Origin: Actinomycetota bacterium | GTDB lineage: Bacteria > Actinomycetota > Actinomycetes > Acidothermales > Acidothermaceae | Direction of reading: 5' to 3' | Length of the DNA stretch: 11,224 nucleotides | NCBI GenBank assembly: GCA_003134755.1 | Contig: PLCK01000116.1 | Coordinates: 4,997 to 16,220 of the forward strand | Shown here: positions 1 to 4,794 of the stretch, one piece after another | Layout: the number at the start of each line of letters is the position of its first letter | How positions within the stretch are numbered: position 1 is the stretch's first letter | Notes under the pieces: model-generated | Database searches by the model: none | What the model saw: only the letters and a program-made list of their open reading frames with translations | Told to the model about the DNA's origin: nothing | Program-made: the position numbers and the translations under genes

Positions 1-149
1 CCGAACATGACGTCGAGCTTCGAGAAGCCGAAGACGAACCCGTCAGCCTTGTCGATGAGCACCACGTCGGCGTCATGGCCGAACTCTTCAGACAACTTGG
101 TCGCCAGTTCGAGGCCACCGAACCCCGCGCCGAGGATCAACACCTGCAT
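1..149 (-). CDS. NAD(P)/FAD-dependent oxidoreductase, N-terminal fragment
   Basis: The gene starts at ATG 149-147 and runs leftward off the window, so only about 49 residues are visible. The protein begins MQVLILGAGFGG, a beta strand followed by the GxGxxG dinucleotide-binding loop (residues 7-12) of a Rossmann fold. An acidic end of the second strand follows (VVLIDKAD, about residues 30-37), as expected for FAD binding. Proteins opening this way include type II NADH dehydrogenase-like and sulfide:quinone oxidoreductase-like flavoproteins; the fragment is too short to choose. It lies 9 bases after the stop of the upstream gene (159-683), so the two are probably co-transcribed. No Shine-Dalgarno sits at good spacing; an AAGGAG (169-174) is about 19 bases upstream, inside the preceding gene. 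Family assignment is solid; substrate is unknown. Confidence 0.85.
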   Translation of the reverse strand, partial: MQVLILGAGFGGLELATKLSEEFGHDADVVLIDKADGFVFGFSKLDVMF

Positions 150-158
150 GGCGGCAGC

Positions 159-683
159 CTAGAGCCGTCTCCTTCGAGATCTGTGCACCCGGAGGACTTT
201 GCCGGCGGCGGCGGTCAGCTGGGCGAGCAAGAGGGCCGGCCGTTCGTCGTCCGGCGGTGTGGGGCTTATCGAGATCGCGCATCCTTCGATCCAGCGGGAG
301 AGAGCCGTTACATCGCCGACGACGACGGGCGCGGAGCGGATCTCCTCCCACGTTGCGACTACGTACCACCGGGTCTCGTCATCGACTGCGGCCCCAGGCG
401 GCAGGTCGATGCTCACCCGCTCGGGTAGCACGAGTTCGCGTCCGAACGCGTCGATCGCAACGCCAGGGCCTACGTGCACGGCTGCCCTGTCGCCGGCGTC
501 GTCGACGTCCAAGCCATCGACGATGCCCGCCCCATGCAGCAACCGGTTGTGCAGGTAGCGCATGTTGCGGTGATAGTCCTGCTCCGCGCGGAAATCGGCG
601 GCACTCAACATTTGGCCGTCGAAGTAATTCACCCGCGTCGGCGGTCCATCCGATGATCGCAATTCATCGTTCACGACAGCCAT
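159..683 (-). CDS. Hypothetical protein with YFDG/HNRLLHG signature domain
   Basis: A 174-residue protein of unknown function. Its distinctive block is RVNYFDGQMLSAADF (about residues 17-31), then EQDYH (34-38) and LHNRLLHGAGIVDGLDV (44-60). From memory, this signature (YFxGxLLTxxDFxxEQxYhxxxxxxHNRxLHGxGvvxGLxV) opens many uncharacterised bacterial proteins, some encoded near phage-tail-like or contractile injection genes. I cannot verify that here, and no such genes are visible. The remainder resembles a beta-rich domain (VHVGPGVAIDAFGRELVL, about 69-86). The end is arginine-rich (HRSRRRRL), so the last residues may not be conserved. The start is ambiguous: ATG at 683 abuts a GAAGGG, while GTG at 674 would have the same GAAGGG at 9-base spacing. 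No signal peptide or membrane segment is visible. It is followed closely by the flavoprotein gene. Confidence 0.8.
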   Translation of the reverse strand: MAVVNDELRSSDGPPTRVNYFDGQMLSAADFRAEQDYHRNMRYLHNRLLHGAGIVDGLDVDDAGDRAAVHVGPGVAIDAFGRELVLPERVSIDLPPGAAVDDETRWYVVATWEEIRSAPVVVGDVTALSRWIEGCAISISPTPPDDERPALLLAQLTAAAGKVLRVHRSRRRRL

Positions 684-769
684 CCCTTCGCCTACAGTCC
701 CGCGATGTCGACCTCGAGGAGTCGAAGCGTTCGCGCCCATACTTGCGCACGGGCGACTGGGTCGTAGAC

Positions 770-1639
770 CTAGTCGCTCGCGCGCACCTCGCTGTGGACG
801 AGGTTCGTGGCCCACGTGGCGATCGTGTCGGCGATGACGCCCGGCTGATAGATGCTGCTGTGTGTTGCCCCCGGCACTACCGACAGCTGCACTGGGTGAC
901 CAGCCTCCTTCAGCGCCGTCGCGAAGTGCCTGCTGTTGACCACTGACACCAGGTAGTCATTGTCGCCGTTCGCAAGAAGCACCGACAGCGGATCCGCTCC
1001 CGTCCTGGAGGACGCCCACGTGAACGGGTTGGCTTCCTTCCAAAGTTGCGGATCTTGCGTCGGAGACCTGGTGAACATCGGAGCGGCGTCCGCCTGCCAG
1101 GCCGCGATGTCGTAGGGTCCGGACAGCCCAACGAATCCGTCAGGATCGACCTGGGGGTACGGACACGAACCCCGGAATCGGGCTGGCTCGAGTGCGGCAA
1201 GCGATGCCAGCTGTGCACCCGACGAATGTCCGACTACGACAACCGGCCCCGGCACGACATGCGCCAGGCGGGCCTGCTCAGCCCCGAAGTCGACGGCGCA
1301 GACGATGTCCGCGACTGGCACCGGGAAGCGAGCGCCGCTGTCGGCAGCTCGGTACGTCGCGTTCACCACGGTCATGCCTCGCTCAGCCAACGTCTCGGCG
1401 AGGGGCGCAAGGCCGGACCGGTCTGCCGACCGCCAACTCCCGCCGGGGACGAGGATCACTATGGGGGCTCGGTCGCGAGCCGTCGCAGGCAGGAAGACAT
1501 CTGCCGCCACACCGGGCAGGTATTCCTGCGTACGAACCAATCGCTCATACTGCGGTTTCGGCCCGTCGACGCGCGACACGACCCACGCGATGACGACACC
1601 GACCACGACGAGACCGGCCACCGTTCGTCGGGCAATCAC
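770..1639 (-). CDS. Alpha/beta hydrolase (esterase-like), N-terminally membrane anchored
   Basis: A 289-residue serine hydrolase of the alpha/beta fold. From the GTG start, residues about 5-22 form one hydrophobic segment after two arginines, which looks like an uncleaved signal anchor, so the catalytic domain is probably outside the membrane. VPGGSW (64-69) is the oxyanion-hole strand corresponding to HGGxW in BD-FAE/carboxylesterase-like enzymes. GHSSG (137-141) is the nucleophile elbow with Ser139. GDNDYLV (225-231) supplies the acid, probably Asp228, and GATHSS (257-262) supplies His260. All triad positions are present. I chose GTG at 1639 over the ATG at 1660 because AAGGAGG (1645-1651) sits 5 bases before the GTG, whereas the ATG has no ribosome-binding site. 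It lies 74 bases downstream of the broken DHFR-like gene on the same strand. The substrate cannot be told from sequence. Confidence 0.92.
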   Translation of the reverse strand: MIARRTVAGLVVVGVVIAWVVSRVDGPKPQYERLVRTQEYLPGVAADVFLPATARDRAPIVILVPGGSWRSADRSGLAPLAETLAERGMTVVNATYRAADSGARFPVPVADIVCAVDFGAEQARLAHVVPGPVVVVGHSSGAQLASLAALEPARFRGSCPYPQVDPDGFVGLSGPYDIAAWQADAAPMFTRSPTQDPQLWKEANPFTWASSRTGADPLSVLLANGDNDYLVSVVNSRHFATALKEAGHPVQLSVVPGATHSSIYQPGVIADTIATWATNLVHSEVRASD

Positions 1640-1644
1640 GACGG

Positions 1645-1651
1645 CCTCCTT
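1645..1651 (-). promoter_or_regulatory. Strong Shine-Dalgarno deciding the alpha/beta hydrolase start
   Basis: Read on the minus strand, AAGGAGG ends 5 bases before GTG 1639. It lies inside the reading frame of the longer ATG-started version, so it supports the shorter protein. Confidence 0.75.
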
Positions 1652-1713
1652 CAACGGCATGTTGCGCTGGCCGTCAGACCTGCGCCACCTACGAAGGTCC
1701 CAGTCGATAAGGA

Positions 1714-2262
1714 CTATGGACGCGGTGCGTAGGCAAGGTGCACGACGCCGTTCTCGTAGGTCTCAGACTCGGCCAGGGACAGCCGCAAGGTCGCGGTGGC
1801 GTCGGGAAATAGTCGCAGGCCGCCCCCGAGTGCGACGGGATACATGAACAGGTGCAGCGTGTCGACCAGCCCGTCGGCGAGCATGGCCCGCACGAGAGTC
1901 GCACTGCCACTGACATAGATCGGGCCGGCCACGCTCGCTTTGAGCTCGCGGATCGCGTCGGCGTCGTACCCGCGCAGGATCGAAGAGTTCGACCATTCGG
2001 CACTCGTGAGCGTTGACGACACGACGTACTTATCCGTGTCGTTGAAGAAGGGCGCGCCGGGGTCGTCCGCAGCTGTGCGCGTCGACTACACGGGCGCAAA
2101 CATCTCGTAGGTCTTCCGACCGAGCAGGATGGCGCCGCCATCGCCAGTAAGACGAGCGATGGCGTCGCCCATCTTCGGATCGAACCCAAAGTCCATCGTC
2201 CACGACGGGTTCTCGATCACGCCGTCGAGCGTGATGAACTCGTGCACGTTGATGGCGCCCAT
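1714..2262 (-). pseudogene. Dihydrofolate reductase-like (RibD C-terminal) gene interrupted by an in-frame TAG
   Basis: From ATG 2262, with a good Shine-Dalgarno (GGAGGAGA, 4 bases of spacing), one frame reads continuously to TAG 1714-1716 and would give 182 codons. Codon 59 (2086-2088) is TAG. Before it the protein reads MGAINVHEFITLDGVIENP, then GDGGAILLGRKTYEMFAPV; after it STRTAADDPGAPFFNDTDK, then YVVSSTLTSAEW, GPIYVSGSATLVRAML and LHLFMYPVALGGGLRLF. This is a complete DHFR-family layout with no frame change, including the GRKTYE strand-helix and the GGGLRLF motif near the C-terminus. Family members often have Trp at the stop position, so a single TGG to TAG change explains it. The two halves (58 and 123 residues) are unlikely to work separately. 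Alternatives are a sequencing error or amber suppression. It follows the SRPBCC gene by 94 bases. Confidence 0.85.
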
Positions 2263-2356
2263 CGCGTCTCCTCCGTCAGTCTGTCCAGACCAAGATGACC
2301 GATAGACGGCGGTCGCTTGCCAAACTCATCGCCATCGAACCCGCGATGGGTAGCGC

Positions 2357-2803
2357 CTAGCTGGCTTCGACGGCAACCTTGATGCGCTGCGCGAATGCGT
2401 CGGCGTCCTTGGCCGCGGCCTTGCGAGCGAAGCCGACGATCACTTTGCCGAAGGCGTGGCCGACGAACGAGTTGAAGATGGTGACCTTCGTTTGCGCATC
2501 GCCGACCGCCTCGAGGTCGTACCCGCCCTCGGGAATCGTGATGAGGTTGCTTGACCGCTCGGCCCAACGGATCGTCGTCGGCGTCTGAAGGCCGGTGATC
2601 TCGAAGCGGCGGTCGGTCGTCATGCCCGCGTCCTTGGCCTTGCTGACGAACACCGTCCCGACCGCGGTCGGACCGTCAGGCTCTTTGCGGATCTCCAGGA
2701 CCCGGGGGCTGAACTTCGGATCGTTGGTGCCGGCCGCGAGGAACGCGAACACCTCCGCGATCGGCCGATCGATCACTGCGGAGCCGCTGTACTCACCGGG
2801 CAT
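2357..2803 (-). CDS. SRPBCC family protein (polyketide cyclase/START-like)
   Basis: A 148-residue single-domain protein beginning MPGEYSGSAVIDRPIAEVFAFLA, the usual first strand and helix of the SRPBCC (Bet v 1-like) fold, in which an alpha/beta grip encloses a hydrophobic ligand pocket. Later elements fit: VGTVFVSKAK (beta), RRFEITGLQTPTTIRW (beta strands at about 70-85), YDLEAVGDAQTKVTIF (paired strands), and a long C-terminal helix ending at EAS. Length is typical. The start is supported by GAGGAG six bases upstream of ATG 2803; a longer open frame to 2890 lacks such support and has an arginine-rich, atypical N-terminus. It is probably the first gene of the leftward group and is divergent from the ABM-like gene at 2953. 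The ligand is unknown. Confidence 0.88.
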   Translation of the reverse strand: MPGEYSGSAVIDRPIAEVFAFLAAGTNDPKFSPRVLEIRKEPDGPTAVGTVFVSKAKDAGMTTDRRFEITGLQTPTTIRWAERSSNLITIPEGGYDLEAVGDAQTKVTIFNSFVGHAFGKVIVGFARKAAAKDADAFAQRIKVAVEAS

Positions 2804-2952
2804 CGGACTCTCCTCATGCAGGGGCCTGGCCGCAACCCTAACCCTGTCGCGCGCACATTCTGCTCTGGACATTCGAGTAGTTCGAGACAACGATCTTCGT
2901 TGCGGCCGCTCTCAAACGGCGTCGCACCCTCGACGTCAGAAGGGCTCCTCCC
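2804..2952. promoter_or_regulatory. Divergent intergenic region between SRPBCC and ABM-like genes
   Basis: These 149 bases separate two genes transcribed away from each other, so at least two promoters should lie here. I see no convincing -35/-10 pair. The only internal repetition is TTCGAG at 2872-2877 and again at 2881-2886, a 9-base offset that may be chance. AGAAGGG (2938-2944) precedes the plus-strand ATG by 8 bases and can serve as its ribosome-binding site. Promoter function is inferred from gene orientation only. Confidence 0.5.
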
Positions 2953-3264
2953 ATGTGGGCACAACTCATCAAAATGCACATGCTTCCAGGCCGGGACGGC
3001 GAGGTGCTGAGCCTGTTCGACCAGATCCAAGAAGTCGAACAGCAAGGTTCGGGCCTGTTGCAGACGCTCGTCATGCAGGACCAGAAGGATCCGACGCAGG
3101 CGTACGTCGTGGTTGTGTTCGAGTCTGAAGAACACGCACGAGCTCGCGAGCAGGATCCGGCGCGCCAAGAGGTAATGAAATCTGCGCAAGCCGCGATGGG
3201 CGAAGTCTTCGCCGCGCCACCCGAGTTCGTCGACTTGACGGTCGTCGCGAACGTTCAGCCGTAG
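2953..3264 (+). CDS. ABM-like (antibiotic biosynthesis monooxygenase-type) dimeric barrel protein
   Basis: A 103-residue protein with the ferredoxin-like layout of the ABM/dimeric alpha-beta barrel superfamily. A first strand (MWAQLIKMHMLPGRD) leads to a helix (VLSLFDQIQEVEQ), a strand (GLLQTLVMQDQ), the strand YVVVVFESEEHAR (about 51-63), a helix with AREQDPARQEV, and a last strand (EFVDLTVVANV). Members bind small molecules or act as cofactor-free oxygenases, heme-degrading enzymes or stress proteins; I see no residue set that identifies the reaction. The length is typical for a one-domain member. It starts at ATG with AGAAGGG 8 bases upstream. It is divergent from the SRPBCC gene and converges on the LLM oxidoreductase with 34 bases between stops. 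Confidence 0.85.
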   Translation: MWAQLIKMHMLPGRDGEVLSLFDQIQEVEQQGSGLLQTLVMQDQKDPTQAYVVVVFESEEHARAREQDPARQEVMKSAQAAMGEVFAAPPEFVDLTVVANVQP

Positions 3265-3298
3265 CCGTGGTGCAGGGCCTGAACTCCCGTTGCTGAGG

Positions 3299-4168
3299 TC
3301 AGCGCACGCCGAGCGCGTCTGCGACCGATGCCAGGTAGTCGATATGCGCGTCGATGGAGTCGAAGCCGAGGCCCATCGTGGCGACGGAGACGTGACTGCC
3401 GCCTGCGCCGCGCCACGCTTCGACGTCCGATCGCAGACCGTCGATGCCGTCGTGTGGCAGGGCCACGTACTCCGCTCCGAAGTCTTCGACCGACCGACCG
3501 CCGTTGCGCACGCTGGCGCGTAGCCCTCCCCAGGCATCGAGGGCACGGTCGAGTCCGGCGCCGCCGAAGAAGATGAAGCCGTCAGCCAGTCGAGCCGCTC
3601 GCTCGAACGCTGCCTCGCCGAATCCGCCAAGCCAGATCGGAATCGGCCGAGTCGGTTTCGGCATCAGGGAGGCGCGATCGATCCGGTCGAAGCGACCCGA
3701 GAAGTCGACGACGGGTTCGGTAAACAGTCGCCGGAGCAGTGGGACCTGCTCCTCCTGGCGCGCCCCGCGGGTGCGGAAGTCCTGCCCGAGCGCTTCGTAC
3801 TCGACCGGATTCCAACCGATGCCCACGCCGAGTCGGAACCGTCCACCGGAGAGGAGATCGACATCCGTTGCTTGGCGTGCGACCAGCGCGGTCTGGCGCT
3901 GCGGCAGGATCAAGATGCCGCTGACGAAACCGATGCGTTCGGTAATGCCGGCGAGATAGCCGAACATCACGAACGGATCGTGGAACGGGTCGTTCTCGGT
4001 ATACGGACCTGCGAGCTTGGGTGTGCGATCGGCATGGACGGCGCCCAGCACATGGTCGTAGGCCAGCAGGTAGTCGAAGCCAAGGTCCTCGACGGCTTTC
4101 CCGATCTCTCGGACGGCGGCAGGGTCGCCGCGAAGCTCGGTTTGTGGGTAGACAACACCAATCTGCAT
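3299..4168 (-). CDS. LLM class flavin-dependent oxidoreductase, probably F420-dependent
   Basis: A 289-residue luciferase-like monooxygenase (LLM) TIM-barrel protein. Features in order are MQIGVVYPQTEL (first strand), FDYLLAYDHVLG (32-43; the YDH strand typical of actinobacterial F420-dependent LLM enzymes), GFVSGILILPQR (80-91), GGRFRLGVGIGWNPVEYEALG (108-128), PIPIWLGGFGEAAFERAA (176-193) and GGSHVSVATMGLG near the end. YDH, LPQR and GxGWNxxEY are characteristic of proteins annotated as F420-dependent LLM oxidoreductases; the F420 assignment is by family and no cofactor experiment is implied. I start it at ATG 4168, with CAGG about 9 bases upstream; GTG 4174 is also possible and adds two residues. 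It lies 30 bases after the stop of the upstream CxCxxxC protein gene, so the two are likely an operon. The substrate is unknown. Confidence 0.93.
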   Translation of the reverse strand: MQIGVVYPQTELRGDPAAVREIGKAVEDLGFDYLLAYDHVLGAVHADRTPKLAGPYTENDPFHDPFVMFGYLAGITERIGFVSGILILPQRQTALVARQATDVDLLSGGRFRLGVGIGWNPVEYEALGQDFRTRGARQEEQVPLLRRLFTEPVVDFSGRFDRIDRASLMPKPTRPIPIWLGGFGEAAFERAARLADGFIFFGGAGLDRALDAWGGLRASVRNGGRSVEDFGAEYVALPHDGIDGLRSDVEAWRGAGGSHVSVATMGLGFDSIDAHIDYLASVADALGVR

Positions 4169-4198
4169 AGGCACCAGCCTGCCACGCGGTGCATACCT

Positions 4199-4606
4199 TT
4201 AACCCAGCCGAGTGCCCCAGCGCACCGCGCCCTCGGCAAGCAGCAAGTCGGCGCCCGCATCAGAGCGCCAGTGCGAGATGGTGCCTCGCGCGCGCTTCGT
4301 GTGACGGATATCCGGAACACCGGCGGCCACCATCGCTGCCACCCCGTCCGCGTCGAACCAGGCCAGCCCGCAGCCGCCTCCGCAGCCACACGAATCCCAC
4401 ACCACGGTCGCGCCGGCGCTCGCGAGTTCAAGGGCACGCTCGGCGGTGACCTTGTCTTCGAACTCGGTATAGACCCGGCCCCGCGGGTCTACCACCACCT
4501 CCGCGTAGATACCCGCGCGGTCTCTCGCGGGCGGTGGCACAGGAGGCAGCTTCTCTACCTCTTGGACGATCTCCGCGAACGACTTCCCGCTCGGATGCTT
4601 ACCCAC
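4199..4606 (-). CDS. Hypothetical protein with CxCxxxC cluster
   Basis: A 135-residue protein I do not recognise. It opens with GTG 4606 (MGKHPSGKSFAEIVQEVEKL), has a proline stretch (PPVPPPARD, about 21-29), then predicted strands IYAEVVVDPRGRVYTEF (33-49). A helix ERALELASAGATVVWD leads into SCGCGGGCGLAWF (72-84). Cys73, Cys75 and Cys79 form a compact C-x-C-x3-C surrounded by glycines, which could bind a metal or iron-sulfur centre or form a redox disulfide; that is inference. The second half (VPDIRHTKRARGTISHW) is basic. The protein is the upstream member of a tight pair with the LLM oxidoreductase. Upstream of the GTG there is no clear Shine-Dalgarno, so the start is uncertain. Low similarity to any family I know; a real gene is supported by spacing and composition. 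Confidence 0.7.
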   Translation of the reverse strand: MGKHPSGKSFAEIVQEVEKLPPVPPPARDRAGIYAEVVVDPRGRVYTEFEDKVTAERALELASAGATVVWDSCGCGGGCGLAWFDADGVAAMVAAGVPDIRHTKRARGTISHWRSDAGADLLLAEGAVRWGTRLG

Positions 4607-4654
4607 AGCTCTAGTGTTGCATCAGGCTCATCCTGCGCTGGATTTCCCAGCCGA

Positions 4655-4676
4655 GCCGCGTTCAGCTGAACGCGGC
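4655..4676. promoter_or_regulatory. Perfect 22-bp palindrome, candidate operator upstream of the LAL regulator
   Basis: The arm GCCGCGTTCAG is followed directly by its exact reverse complement CTGAACGCGGC with no spacer. It lies in the 188-base region between the divergent CxCxxxC gene (start 4606) and the LAL regulator (start 4795). That location fits an operator for a dimeric repressor or activator affecting one or both genes. As RNA it could fold to a 9-bp stem with an AGCT loop, but a terminator between divergent gene starts is not expected. The palindrome is seen directly; the function is inferred. Confidence 0.6.
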
Positions 4677-4781
4677 CAAGACCCGGGTAGTAGAACGAAC
4701 CTTCGCCGCTAATGGCCTAGCCTCGCTATCGGACGACGCTTCGCGGGTGATCTTTGGAATCTCGCCAGGCGTGTCGACCCT

Positions 4782-4786
4782 AGGAG
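4782..4786 (+). promoter_or_regulatory. Shine-Dalgarno deciding the LAL regulator start
   Basis: AGGAG ends 8 bases before GTG 4795. The in-frame GTG at 4747 lacks a comparable site, and the protein from 4795 (MPTALLETKLFVPRPRRG) begins exactly where LAL-family proteins usually do. Confidence 0.7.
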
Positions 4787-4794
4787 CTGGGCCC

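Noticed and set aside
700..727. Imperfect inverted repeat around CCTCGAGG upstream of the YFDG protein gene
   Set aside because: Pairing is broken after a few bases, and TCGA-containing palindromes are frequent across the window.
1714..2022. Downstream half of the DHFR-like gene as an independent 102-residue gene
   Set aside because: Its GTG start falls inside the conserved YVVSSTL strand with no ribosome-binding site, and the N-terminal half of the fold continues in the same frame upstream of the TAG.
2086..2088. Amber recoding (pyrrolysine or suppressor readthrough) of the internal TAG
   Set aside because: TAG ends eight of ten genes here, so routine readthrough would extend most proteins, and DHFR-like proteins have no known need for a recoded residue.
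2872..2886. TTCGAG direct repeat as an operator for the SRPBCC/ABM-like pair
   Set aside because: Two six-base copies rich in TCGA are too common in this DNA to claim as a site.
4172..4190. GGTGC/GCACC inverted repeat at the LLM gene start as a riboswitch or hairpin
   Set aside because: Only about five pairs with a long loop, and it lies at an operon-internal junction. No riboswitch core is visible.
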